Part shown: positions 19,870-30,685 of the stretch, one piece after another | Layout of the letters: each line of letters begins with the position of its first letter | Numbering within the stretch: the stretch's first letter is position 1 | Source: Bradyrhizobium sp. KBS0727 | GTDB taxonomy: Bacteria > Pseudomonadota > Alphaproteobacteria > Rhizobiales > Xanthobacteraceae | DNA length: 64,000 nt | Assembly (NCBI RefSeq): GCF_005937885.2 | Contig: NZ_CP042176.1 | Location: 3,653,501-3,717,500, forward strand | Direction: 5' to 3' | Translations under genes and position numbers: made by a program | The notes under the pieces: model-generated | Databases searched by the model: none | The model's input: the letters and a program-made list of their open reading frames with translations, nothing else | Told to the model about the DNA's origin: nothing

Positions 19870-20066
19870 AACAATTCCATGGTGAGGCGAACAGCCAGCC
19901 AGAGCGCAGCCGACAGCAATGCCGCGGTGATGAAAGAAGCCGTGATCCCGCGGATCAGCGGCGTGCCGTAGGCGGCACGTGCGGAACCTGACCCGAAGCT
20001 CGGCTGGTTCGGAATGTGCACCCGCACATCGAGCAGCAGCGCAAGAATGAAGCTGAGAACCTGCAT
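19866..20066 (-). CDS. Small membrane protein of nir cluster (66 aa)
   Basis: 66 residues: a short N-terminal hydrophobic stretch MQVLSFILALLLDVRVHIP, a polar middle with PNQPSFGSGSARAAYG, and a C-terminal helix ITASFITAALLSAALWLAV. Translationally coupled to the PCu(A)C gene (ATGA-type overlap) and one base after the lipoyl-like gene. The function is unknown; it may be a local anchor or subunit for copper delivery. Confidence 0.7.
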   Translation of the reverse strand: MQVLSFILALLLDVRVHIPNQPSFGSGSARAAYGTPLIRGITASFITAALLSAALWLAVRLTMELL

Positions 20067-20067
20067 C

Positions 20068-20337
20068 TCAGACTCCCGAGGCGACGACGGTATCGACGGC
20101 CAACGTCGCCAGCAGAAAGCCGGGCTCGATCACGGCAAGTGTAGGAGCCGAGATGGCGAGCCGGCCAGTGGCCGGCGCCACGACGTCGTGCAACGCGCTT
20201 TCGATCCGGATCTGGGCGACGGCGTGCCCTTCGTGCGCGGTGTCGCCGTCGGCGACGAGCCATCGCTCAAGGATGCCTTCCGGCAGCATGTTGTTGCGCC
20301 AGAGAGCTTCGTCGGCATTGATTCTGATGATTTTCAT
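20068..20337 (-). CDS. Biotinyl/lipoyl-like domain protein lacking the acceptor lysine
   Basis: 89 residues. The segment VADGDTAHEGHAVAQIRIES then ALHDVVAPATGRLAI fits the half-barrel of lipoyl/biotinyl domains (compare the usual ETDKAxxEVxAPxxG turn), but ESALHDV stands where DK or MK with the acceptor lysine is expected. No other lysine is in the turn. Two AAGGAG sites precede the ATG within a tandem repeat. It is first in the reverse-strand nir operon, downstream of an FNR-type box. The role is unknown; enzymatic carriage of lipoate looks unlikely. Confidence 0.75.
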   Translation of the reverse strand: MKIIRINADEALWRNNMLPEGILERWLVADGDTAHEGHAVAQIRIESALHDVVAPATGRLAISAPTLAVIEPGFLLATLAVDTVVASGV

Positions 20338-20397
20338 ATTCGATCTCCTTCGATCTCCTTCGATGTCCGAATATGGTCCGAATGCGGCGTGGGCACT

Positions 20398-20411
20398 TTG
20401 CGGCAGCGCAA
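20398..20411. promoter_or_regulatory. FNR/NnrR/FixK-type box between divergent nir genes
   Basis: TTGCGGCAGCGCAA, with perfect TTGCG/CGCAA arms. It lies 67 bases upstream of the lipoyl-like gene and 77 bases upstream of the DUF1858 gene, so it may serve both. Confidence 0.72.
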
Positions 20412-20481
20412 ACCGATCGGGAGTTTCATCATTCGTTACGGTGTTTGTTCCGCAGCAAAGAAATCCGGCGTCGATCGGCCG

Positions 20482-20715
20482 ATGCATATCGTCCAGATGG
20501 AGACGCGCATGCCGATCGGTTTTGACGATATCGTTGGCGAGGTGATGACGGCGTGGCCGGCGACGATCCGTGTGTTCCTGGATTTCAGGATGGGATGCGT
20601 CGGCTGCCCGATCTCGTCGTTTCACTCGGTGGAGGATGCCTGCAGGGAGCACGGCATCGATCCCGACAAGTTCCTGGCGGCGCTGCGCGTTGCGGCCGAT
20701 GCGGTCATGGCTTGA
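20482..20715 (+). CDS. DUF1858-domain protein
   Basis: A 77-residue DUF1858 protein. The signature CVGCPISSFHSVEDAC (CxxC type, near residues 44-59) sits in a small helical domain, and the ATG at 20482 gives MHIVQMETRMPIGFDDIVGE. The family is common in anaerobic and denitrifying bacteria and may bind a metal or cofactor. It is transcribed away from the nir operon and ends 11 bases inside the nnrR gene, tail to tail. An alternative start at 20497 is possible. Confidence 0.78.
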   Translation: MHIVQMETRMPIGFDDIVGEVMTAWPATIRVFLDFRMGCVGCPISSFHSVEDACREHGIDPDKFLAALRVAADAVMA

Positions 20716-21424
20716 ACGGGGGGCCTGTGTCCGGGCTTTCCTGGGCCAGTATGAACAGTTGGTGCGGTTCACGGACCACGATCTTCTGTCGGCTGCCCTC
20801 CACCAGGCCTTTGCCTTCCCAGGCGCTCAACGTCCGGCTGACCGTGTGCAGGGTAGTGCCGGTCATCTGGGCGATGTCCTGACGGCTGATCGGAAAGTCG
20901 ATTTCCACGCCATGTTCGACCTTGCGTCCGGATTGTTTCACGAGCCGCAACAGGGCGTGCGCGATGCGCTGCTCGACCTGCTGCGTCGACATCTCCACGA
21001 CGCGGGTGTGCGTCTCCTGAAGGCGAGCGCCGACAGTCTGCAACGTGTTGGTGGCCAGCGCTGGGAACTTTTCCAACAACCTCGGCCATGTTGTTGATGG
21101 CCACGCCAGCACGACGCTGTCGTCGACGGCCGTTGCGGTCGCCGGGTAGTGCTGCAGGCCGATCGCCTTGGCGACCCCGAAAGTCTCGCCGGTCGCGACG
21201 TAGCGCACCACGATCTGCTCGCCGGCTGGCGTGGTCTTGCTGGCCCGCACATGCCCGTGCAGCAACACGAAAAAGGAGTGCGCTTCCTCGCCCTGCTGGA
21301 ATATGGCGGTGTTCCTGGCGAACCGCATCGAGCGGGCCTCGCCCAGAATCGATTCCAGGTTCGCGGCGGAAAAGCCGGCAAATAGCGGCAGATGGGCAAC
21401 GAGCGAACTATCGACCTTGGTCAT
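20705..21424 (-). CDS. nnrR: Crp/Fnr-family regulator, NnrR-like
   Basis: 239 residues: cyclic-nucleotide-type beta roll (residues about 10-125), dimer helix (LQTVGARLQETHTRVVEMS) and a winged HTH with TGTTLHTVSRTLSAWE. The FNR-type iron-sulfur cysteines are absent, as in the NnrR/Dnr nitric-oxide-responsive group. It probably activates nirK, the pseudoazurin gene and the divergent promoter through the three TTGYG-N4-CGCAA sites nearby. The symbol is inferred from family and context. Confidence 0.82.
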   Translation of the reverse strand: MTKVDSSLVAHLPLFAGFSAANLESILGEARSMRFARNTAIFQQGEEAHSFFVLLHGHVRASKTTPAGEQIVVRYVATGETFGVAKAIGLQHYPATATAVDDSVVLAWPSTTWPRLLEKFPALATNTLQTVGARLQETHTRVVEMSTQQVEQRIAHALLRLVKQSGRKVEHGVEIDFPISRQDIAQMTGTTLHTVSRTLSAWEGKGLVEGSRQKIVVREPHQLFILAQESPDTGPPFKP

Positions 21425-21481
21425 AGGGGGCCCTCGGTTCCGGAACTGGGAACGTTAATACCGCAACGATCAATCCTGGAC

Positions 21482-21495
21482 TTGCGCTGGCGCAA
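21482..21495. promoter_or_regulatory. FNR/NnrR/FixK-type box upstream of pseudoazurin
   Basis: TTGCGCTGGCGCAA, with TTGCG/CGCAA arms. Its centre is 82 bases before the pseudoazurin start. It could also affect nnrR, whose start is 58 bases to the left. Confidence 0.72.
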
Positions 21496-21569
21496 TAAGT
21501 GCCCCGGGCCATTCCCGTAAACGACGGCCGAACCGGCCCGCGGGCGCCGGCAAAACGTGGGGAACGACA

Positions 21570-22022
21570 ATGCGCAAGATGCTGTTGCTGGCGACCGCAG
21601 CGGCCCTGATGGCCGTGGCCGGAGGCGCCTTCGCCGCGGAGATCGAGGTGAAGATGCTGAACAAGGGCGCGGAAGGCACGATGGTATTCGAGCCCGCGCT
21701 GGTGAAGGTGGCTCCGGGCGACACGGTCAAGTTCGTCGCCACCGACAAGGGTCACAACGCCGAAACCATCAAGGGAATGCTGCCGGCGGATGCCGCGCCC
21801 TTCGTTGGGAAAAGTGGCGAGGATGTCGTTGTCACTTTCGAAAAGCCGGGAATCTACGGCGTGAAGTGCCTGCCGCACTACGGCATGGGCATGGTCGCGA
21901 TGGTCGTTGTCGGGACACCGGCAAATCTCGACGAAGCCAAGGCCGTTCCGCAGGTCGGCAAGGCCAAGCAGGTGATGGCGGGTTTGTTCGACAAGCTTGC
22001 CGCCCAGACCGCGCAGAAATAG
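21570..22022 (+). CDS. Pseudoazurin (type 1 copper electron carrier)
   Basis: 150 residues with signal peptide (MRKMLLLATAAALMAVAGGA, cleavage near AFAAEI). The type 1 copper ligands appear as His in DKGHNAETI and Cys, His, Met in GVKCLPHYGMGMVAMV. It carries electrons in the periplasm to NirK. An FNR-type box lies upstream and nnrS follows 27 bases downstream in the same direction. Confidence 0.93.
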   Translation: MRKMLLLATAAALMAVAGGAFAAEIEVKMLNKGAEGTMVFEPALVKVAPGDTVKFVATDKGHNAETIKGMLPADAAPFVGKSGEDVVVTFEKPGIYGVKCLPHYGMGMVAMVVVGTPANLDEAKAVPQVGKAKQVMAGLFDKLAAQTAQK

Positions 22023-22049
22023 CCGAAGCGATATCGCAAGGAAGCCGTC

Positions 22050-23240
22050 ATGAGTGCACGAACCTATCAAGGGCCGGTGCTGTTCTCGTACGGCTTCCGG
22101 CCGTTCTTTTTGCTGGGATCGATCTACGCCGGTCTCGCCATCCTGGTCTGGCTGCCGGTATTCATGGGGCAGTTGAGCCTGGTCTCTGCGTTCATCCCGC
22201 GTGACTGGCACGTTCATGAAATGCTGTACGGCTTCCTGCCGGCCGTGATCACGGGATTCTTGTTCACCGCGATTCCGAACTGGACCGGGCGGCTGCCGCT
22301 GCGTGGACGCCCGCTGATGTTTCTGGTCGCGCTTTGGATCGCGGGCAGGGCGTGCGTAACATTTTCGGCAGAGACCGGATGGCTGCCGGCGATGCTGATC
22401 GACTGCAGCTTCCTGCTGCTGATCGCAGCCGCCGCGGCCCGCGAAATCATTGCCGGCAAGAAGTGGAACAACCTCAGCGTGGTGACGCTGATCCTCGTTT
22501 TGCTGGCGGGTAACGTCGCGTTCCATCTAGAGGCGCATTTCAACGGCGCCGCTGAATACGGCATCCGTGTCGGCATCGCCGTCGTGGTGCTACTGATCTC
22601 GCTGATTGGAGGCCGGATCATTCCGAGTTTCACGCGAAACTGGCTGGTTAGGGAAAATCCGGGCCGGCTGCCGGTCCCGTTCGCCCGCTTCGACATGCTG
22701 AGCGTCGCCGTCGGCGCCGTCGCGTTGGTGTTCTGGATCGTTTCACCTGGTGTCACCGCGACCGGCTGTGTGCTCGCCATTGCTGGTGTTTTGCACTTCA
22801 CTCGTCTTGGGCGTTGGGCCGGATACCGGACCGGTCGTGAGCGGCTGCTGCTCATCCTTCATGTCGGCTACGCCTTCCTGCCGATCGGCTTCGTGCTGAA
22901 CGCCTGCAGTGCCTTCGGTATTGTCCCCGCCGGGGCTGGCGTCCACGCCTGGATGGCGGGAGCCGCCGGCGTTATGACGCTGGCGGTGATGAGCCGGGCT
23001 TCGCTGGGCCATACCGGCCGGCAACTGACGGCGTCGATCGCGACTCAGGGCATCTATGCTTCGATTGTCGTCGCTGCCGTGGCGCGCATCTGCGCGGTCA
23101 TGGACCCGGCTCACAGCGTCACACTGCTGCATGTCGCGGCGTTCGCTTGGGCGGCGGCATTCCTCGGATTCGCCATCGGCTACGGGCCGGCCTTGTTCGG
23201 CTGGCGGAGGCCGCCCGCGCAAGCGCCCGCGGCGGCGTGA
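22050..23240 (+). CDS. nnrS: NnrS-family haem/copper membrane protein
   Basis: 396 residues with about 12 hydrophobic helices, starting near YQGPVLFSYGFRPFFLLGSI, with the family's histidines in DWHVHEMLYGF and EAHFNG. NnrS proteins are linked to nitric oxide stress and are co-regulated by NnrR. It sits directly downstream of pseudoazurin. The exact ligand and function are unknown. Confidence 0.9.
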   Translation: MSARTYQGPVLFSYGFRPFFLLGSIYAGLAILVWLPVFMGQLSLVSAFIPRDWHVHEMLYGFLPAVITGFLFTAIPNWTGRLPLRGRPLMFLVALWIAGRACVTFSAETGWLPAMLIDCSFLLLIAAAAAREIIAGKKWNNLSVVTLILVLLAGNVAFHLEAHFNGAAEYGIRVGIAVVVLLISLIGGRIIPSFTRNWLVRENPGRLPVPFARFDMLSVAVGAVALVFWIVSPGVTATGCVLAIAGVLHFTRLGRWAGYRTGRERLLLILHVGYAFLPIGFVLNACSAFGIVPAGAGVHAWMAGAAGVMTLAVMSRASLGHTGRQLTASIATQGIYASIVVAAVARICAVMDPAHSVTLLHVAAFAWAAAFLGFAIGYGPALFGWRRPPAQAPAAA

Positions 23241-23522
23241 AGTCTTCCAGATTCGGCATCTCTCTGCGGGTTTGACTGCTAAAGAAATTCATTTGGAATA
23301 ACAGCAATTTACGCCTTGTTTACGACTCAAGTAGAGCCGTAACACACGGCTGCATTGGCTGGCAGATACATGAACAAGTTCGGGCTCAGCGGGGGCGGCA
23401 GGCGCTTTGACGGGGTGTCATGTTAATGATATTTACATTAGGAGTTTTCTCTAAGTCGCTTTGCGTCTCGACCATTGACCGCACCCGCAGACCCCCGATG
23501 AGCCCGCCATGAGCCTTGCGTT

Positions 23523-23915
23523 ATGAGCCTTGCGCCATTGCTCGATGCCGCGCCTGCGATACCCGTTCATGCCTTCGCGGCGATGGCCGCGCTGGCGCTG
23601 GGGATCGTCCAGTTTGCCGCCCCCAAGGGAACGCTGCCGCATCGGACCATCGGCTGGATCTGGGTCGCCCTGATGGCCGCCGTAGCCGCCAGTTCGTTCT
23701 GGGTCCACCAGCTCAGGCTGTTCGGCCCCTGGAGCCCGATCCATCTGCTGTCGATCCTGGTGCTGCTGCCGATCGCCGTCATCAGCGCGCACCAGCACCA
23801 TGTGGGCCGCCACCGCCGAATCATGATCGGCATCTTCAGCGGCGGACTGGTGGTCGCCGGCCTGTTCACGTTGGTGCCGGGACGGATTATGCATGCGGTG
23901 ATCTTCGGCCATTGA
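23523..23915 (+). CDS. DUF2306-like membrane protein (130 aa)
   Basis: 130 residues with four hydrophobic helices and histidines at LPHRTIGWIW, HQHHVGRHRR and GRIMHAVIFGH. DUF2306 members are small integral membrane proteins of unknown role. A second ATG at 23509 precedes it with an almost duplicated stretch (ATGAGCCTTGCGTTATGAGC), giving a five-codon mini-frame before the real start. 23241-23522 upstream shows nothing else recognisable. Confidence 0.7.
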   Translation: MSLAPLLDAAPAIPVHAFAAMAALALGIVQFAAPKGTLPHRTIGWIWVALMAAVAASSFWVHQLRLFGPWSPIHLLSILVLLPIAVISAHQHHVGRHRRIMIGIFSGGLVVAGLFTLVPGRIMHAVIFGH

Positions 23916-24139
23916 GGGCCGCGCCGCGCCTTGGAATCGCACCTTTGCGATGAGGGAAAACGAGGCTGTGTCCGGGTCCGAAATTGATCGGCCGGGAGCG
24001 CTCTGCGCGACCCGTCGCGGAACCGGGTAAGTCCATGAAAAAACGAAGGGAAAAACAGCCCTGCCAGAGCGCTCCGGGGTGGTTATTCGACCCTCGATGC
24101 GCTATATGATTCTGATCTGAGAACTGACCGGATTCCCCT

Positions 24140-26878
<2,739 letters not shown>

Positions 26879-27003
26879 CGTCATTCCGGGGCGATGCGAA
26901 GCATCGAGCTACGATGTGCAATTGCACATCTGAGAATCTCGAGATTCCCCGATGCGCAATTGCGCATCGGGGGTCTGGTCCTTCGGACCATCCCGGAATG
27001 ACG
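26879..27003. repeat. REP-like palindromic intergenic element, copy B
   Basis: Outer arms CGTCATTCCGGGGCGATGC and CCCGGAATGACG. Inside are GATGTGCAATTGCACATC, GAGAATCTCGAGATTCCC and GATGCGCAATTGCGCATC. It starts right after the gyrA stop and lies between the convergent gyrA and kup genes. Confidence 0.85.
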
Positions 27004-27008
27004 AGCGG

Positions 27009-28937
27009 CTAGATCTCGATCTCGGTCCCGAACTCGACCACCTGCTTGGTCGGCACGCCGAAGAACGCGGCCGTGCGTTCGGCGTTGCGCTGCAGGAACG
27101 CGAACAGTGATTCCCGCCACACCCACATGCCCGGAATATCCTCGCGCGGGATGATAGTCTCGCGGCCGATGTAGTAGGTGATGTCGGTGAGATCGATGCC
27201 GGGTAATTTGCCTTGCTTGCAGGCGAGGATCAGGCCGTCATAGATCGTGGGATACTGCATGAAGCCGTAATGCAGGATGACGCGCATGATGCCGGGGATA
27301 ACCTCGATCACCTCGGCGCGATCCTCGTCCGGGATGCGCGGGGATTCCTCGATCAGCACGGTGACCAGCACCACGCGCTGGTGCAATACGTGGTTGTGCT
27401 TGACGAACTCCGTCAGTGCCAGCGGCACGCCCTTGGGCGAGGACGCCAGGAACACGGCGGTGCCCGACAGCCGCGCATGGCACTTGTTGACGGCGGTCTC
27501 GATCAGGTCTTCCTCGGGCTGGCGCAGCTTGCCGCGCGCCGCCTCGACCAGCTTGACGCCGCTGCGCCAGGTCAGCATCACGAAAGCGACGGCCGCCGCG
27601 AGCAGCAGCGGAAACCAGCCGCCCTCAAACAGCTTCACGGAGTTCGCGGCGAAGAAGATGCAGTCGATGATGAAGAAGAAGCCGTTGACCGCGATCACGA
27701 TGAACGGCGAATAGCCCCACTGGATCGCGACCAGGGCTGCCAATAGCGTCGTGATCGCCATCAGGAGCGACACCGCGATGCCGTAGGCGCCGGCCAGCGC
27801 GTCCGAGGTGCCGAAGCTCAGGACGGCGCCGAGCGTGGCGGCGGCCAGCAGCCAGTTCACCAGCGGCACATAGATTTGCCCGATCGCGTCGCTGGTGGTG
27901 TGCCGGATCTGCATCCGCGGCAGGAAGCCGAGCTGGATCGATTGCTGGGTCAGAGAAAATACGCCCGAAATGATCGCCTGCGACGCGATCACGGTAGCGA
28001 CCGCCGCGAACGCGACCAGCGGGTAATGCGCCCAGTCGGGTGCGAGCTGAAAGAACGGATTGTCGATCGCGGTGGGGTCTGAAATCAGCAGGCCCGCTTG
28101 GCCGAAATAGTTCAGCACCAGCGCGGGCAAGGCGATGGCGAACCAGGCCAGCCGAATCGGGAAGCGCCCGAAATGGCCCATGTCGGCGTACATCGCCTCG
28201 CCGCCGGTGACGGCCAGAAACGCGGCGCCGAGAATCGCGAAGGAGATATGGAAATCCTGGTGGATCAGGAAATTGAAGGCAAAGAGCGGACTGAGGGCTT
28301 CGAGCACCGCCGGCGCCTTGACGATGCCGTGGACGCCGAGCGCGGCCAGAACGGCGAACCACCCGACCATCACCGGGCCGAAGATCTGGCCGATCACCCG
28401 GGTGCCCTGCTTCTGCATGACGAACAGGCCGATCAGGATCACGACCGTGATCGGTACGACAGCAGGCGCCAGCGACGGCGCATCCACCTTCAGGCCTTCG
28501 ATGGCGCTCAGCACCGAGATCGCCGGCGTAATCGCGCCGTCGCCGTAAAGGAGGGCGGCGCCGATCAGCCCGACCACCAATAGGTGCGCGCGCCATGTCC
28601 CCGGCTGGGCATTGCGCGCGTGAAGCAGCGCCAGCAATGCGACGATGCCGCCTTCGCCGCGATTGTCGGCGCGCAGAATCAGAAGCGCGTATTTGATCGA
28701 AATGATCAGGATCAGCGCCCACAGGATCAGCGATACCACACCGAGGATGGCCGCATGCGTCAGCGGCTCGCCATGGCTGGCGGCCTTGGCGGCTTCCTTC
28801 AGCGCATAGAGCGGGCTGGTGCCGATGTCGCCATAGACGACGCCGAGGGCGCCGATCGTGGCGGCGGTGGGCAGTAAACTGGAATGGTCGGAGGTTGCAA
28901 CTGGCGTACTGGTCACTGGCGCGGCCCCCATTGGCAC
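27009..28937 (-). CDS. kup: Potassium uptake protein Kup
   Basis: 642 residues; a proton-coupled low-affinity K+ transporter of the inner membrane. The N-terminal family signature is GALGVVYGDIGTSPLYALKE, followed by about 12 helices and a hydrophilic C-terminal half (residues about 470-642). The start may be 28937 or two codons later. It converges with gyrA. A 17-base inverted repeat lies about 45 bases upstream of the start. Confidence 0.92.
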   Translation of the reverse strand: MPMGAAPVTSTPVATSDHSSLLPTAATIGALGVVYGDIGTSPLYALKEAAKAASHGEPLTHAAILGVVSLILWALILIISIKYALLILRADNRGEGGIVALLALLHARNAQPGTWRAHLLVVGLIGAALLYGDGAITPAISVLSAIEGLKVDAPSLAPAVVPITVVILIGLFVMQKQGTRVIGQIFGPVMVGWFAVLAALGVHGIVKAPAVLEALSPLFAFNFLIHQDFHISFAILGAAFLAVTGGEAMYADMGHFGRFPIRLAWFAIALPALVLNYFGQAGLLISDPTAIDNPFFQLAPDWAHYPLVAFAAVATVIASQAIISGVFSLTQQSIQLGFLPRMQIRHTTSDAIGQIYVPLVNWLLAAATLGAVLSFGTSDALAGAYGIAVSLLMAITTLLAALVAIQWGYSPFIVIAVNGFFFIIDCIFFAANSVKLFEGGWFPLLLAAAVAFVMLTWRSGVKLVEAARGKLRQPEEDLIETAVNKCHARLSGTAVFLASSPKGVPLALTEFVKHNHVLHQRVVLVTVLIEESPRIPDEDRAEVIEVIPGIMRVILHYGFMQYPTIYDGLILACKQGKLPGIDLTDITYYIGRETIIPREDIPGMWVWRESLFAFLQRNAERTAAFFGVPTKQVVEFGTEIEI

Positions 28938-28980
28938 CGCGCTAGCCGGGTCATCCGGGGAGCACGGTCAACCGCCAGTC

Positions 28981-28997
28981 TGCGACGAGACGTCGCA
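28981..28997. repeat. Inverted repeat upstream of kup
   Basis: TGCGACG-AGA-CGTCGCA, a perfect 7-base dyad 44-60 bases upstream of the kup start and downstream of the small secreted-protein gene. It could be an operator or a terminator lacking a T tract. Confidence 0.45.
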
Positions 28998-29034
28998 AAT
29001 TACCATGGGGATCAACGTGACAAAGCCGTCTGGC

Positions 29035-29295
29035 CTACGGGGTGCGGTCGGCGGTAACCAGACGCGCTTCGCGGATCGGCGCCGCCTTGGTACCGGCAAC
29101 GCGCAGGCAGGAAGCCTCGAAGTTCGGCCAGGCCTGCTGCGAGCAGTCCCTTCCGACCGCGCGGACGTCCAACCGGTCAGCCTTGGCGAGGGCCTGCGGT
29201 ACGCTGGCTTCGACCGTCGGAGCAAAGCCGGGCAACACGGTGAGCGCGGTGGCGACGAACGCAGCAGCAACGATTGCGGAAAGAGCCTTGATCAT
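29035..29295 (-). CDS. Small secreted protein (86 aa), conserved-looking
   Basis: 86 residues: signal peptide MIKALSAIVAAAFVATALTV with cleavage near VEASVP, then LAKADRLDVRAVGRDCSQQA and WPNFEASCLRVAG with two cysteines that could form a disulfide. I recall very similar short proteins in Bradyrhizobium and Rhodopseudomonas but know of no function. Transcribed away from coaD. Confidence 0.78.
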   Translation of the reverse strand: MIKALSAIVAAAFVATALTVLPGFAPTVEASVPQALAKADRLDVRAVGRDCSQQAWPNFEASCLRVAGTKAAPIREARLVTADRTP

Positions 29296-29400
29296 GACGG
29301 TCCCCTGTCATGGGCCTTCGCGGCCCGTCGTTTCGTTGCGTGAACTTCTAGCCAGCGCAAGTTTCCGGGTGTCTTCACCACCCCAGGAAATGGTTTCGTC

Positions 29401-29449
29401 CCGGCCGAGTTTTGTTTCGTCGCCCACTGGCCGACGAAACAAAGGCCGG
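29401..29449. promoter_or_regulatory. Long inverted repeat between divergent genes (upstream of coaD)
   Basis: TTTGTTTCGTCG (29411-29422) and CGACGAAACAAA (29432-29443) pair perfectly around 9 bases, and the flanks CCGGCC and GGCCGG extend the dyad. GTTTCGT also occurs at about 29329 and 29393. The T-rich core is not followed by a T tail, so an operator or an attachment-like site is as likely as a terminator. The rest of 29296-29581 is unannotated. Confidence 0.55.
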
Positions 29450-29581
29450 CTGCCAAGCAGACGCCCTGACCCCGGGACTAGTTCATTGGCCGAGGCCAAA
29501 TAAATTGCCGGGCGGCCAAGGAACCTATGGAGGGAACCGGGCCGGCTTGCTCGGCCGCCCGGGGCGGGGTAGACGGGACCT

Positions 29582-30079
29582 ATGCCCCGCATCGCGCTCT
29601 ATCCCGGCTCTTTCGACCCCGTCACCAACGGCCACCTCGACGTGGTCAAACACGCCGTCGGCCTCTGCGACCGGCTAATCGTCGCCATCGGCGTTCATCC
29701 GGGCAAAACCCCGATGTTTTCGACTGAGGAGCGGCTGGACATGGTCCGGGCGGTATTCGGCCCGATCGCCGCCAAGGCCGGCTGCGCCTTCGACGCCACC
29801 ACCTATGACGATCTGACGGTTACAGCGGCCCAGAAGGCCGGCGCGACTATCATGGTCCGGGGGCTGCGCGACGGCACCGACCTCGACTACGAAATGCAGA
29901 TTTCGGGCATGAACGAGACCATGGCGCCGGAGGTGCATACGGTGTTCGTGCCGGCCTCGGTCGCGGTCCGCCCGATCACCGCCACACTGGTGCGCCAAAT
30001 CGCCAAGATGGGCGGGGACGTTTCCGCGTTCGTGCCGTCATCAGTCGCTGCCAGCCTGAAGACCAAATTTGCCCGCTGA
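29582..30079 (+). CDS. coaD: Pantetheine-phosphate adenylyltransferase
   Basis: 165 residues; transfers AMP from ATP to 4'-phosphopantetheine to make dephospho-CoA in coenzyme A synthesis. The nucleotidyltransferase motif GSFDPVTNGHLDV is near the N-terminus, with MVRGLRDGTDLDYE and RPITATLVRQIA in the second half, as in typical CoaD of about 160 residues. The start (MPRIALYPGSFDP) is standard. Confidence 0.95.
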   Translation: MPRIALYPGSFDPVTNGHLDVVKHAVGLCDRLIVAIGVHPGKTPMFSTEERLDMVRAVFGPIAAKAGCAFDATTYDDLTVTAAQKAGATIMVRGLRDGTDLDYEMQISGMNETMAPEVHTVFVPASVAVRPITATLVRQIAKMGGDVSAFVPSSVAASLKTKFAR

Positions 30080-30117
30080 CGCGCGGCGCACCCCGACCTC
30101 TTGATCCCGGAGTTGTC

Positions 30118-30681
30118 ATGATCCGTATTCTCGCTTTCGTTGCCGCGCTGATCTGCGCAGTTCCCGCGATCGCCCAGCCGCTGCCCGCCAATCTCGACAA
30201 GGCGAACGCGATCGTGATCGACACCACCAAGGGCCGCATCGTGATCAAGCTGCGGACCGATCTGGCGCCGCAGCATGCCGAGCGCATCAAGCAACTCGCG
30301 CGCGAGGGCTTCTACAACAACGTGCCGTTCCACCGGGTGATGGACGGCTTCATGGCGCAGACCGGCGACGGCAAGAATTTCGACGGTACCGGCGGTTCGA
30401 AATACCCGAACCTCAAGCAGGAATTCTCCAGCGTGCCGTTCAAGCGCGGCATCGTCGGCATGGCGCGGCGCGGCGACAGCGTCGACACCGCGAACTCGCA
30501 GTTCTTCATCATGTTCGCGGACGGATCGAGCCTGAACAACCAGTACACCGTGATCGGCGAGGTCGTGTCCGGCATGGACGTGGTCGACAAGCTGAAGAAG
30601 GCGCCTCCGGGATCGTCGGGCGGCCAAGTCACCGACCCCGACAAGATGGTGAAGGTGCAAGTCGCATCCGACATCAAGTGA
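30118..30681 (+). CDS. Secreted cyclophilin-type peptidyl-prolyl isomerase
   Basis: 187 residues with signal peptide MIRILAFVAALICAVPAIAQ and a cyclophilin domain: FYNNVPFHRVMDGFMAQTGD (active-site arginine), NSQFFIMFADG and LNNQYTVIGEV. It probably isomerises prolines in periplasmic proteins. A small TonB_C-like gene and a second, cytoplasmic cyclophilin gene follow closely in the same direction. Confidence 0.92.
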   Translation: MIRILAFVAALICAVPAIAQPLPANLDKANAIVIDTTKGRIVIKLRTDLAPQHAERIKQLAREGFYNNVPFHRVMDGFMAQTGDGKNFDGTGGSKYPNLKQEFSSVPFKRGIVGMARRGDSVDTANSQFFIMFADGSSLNNQYTVIGEVVSGMDVVDKLKKAPPGSSGGQVTDPDKMVKVQVASDIK

Positions 30682-30685
30682 GGCG

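Noticed and set aside
21437..21446. GTTCCGGAAC palindrome upstream of nnrR considered as an SOS or regulator site
   Set aside because: Spacing does not match GAAC-N7-GAAC and no other support exists; left unassigned.
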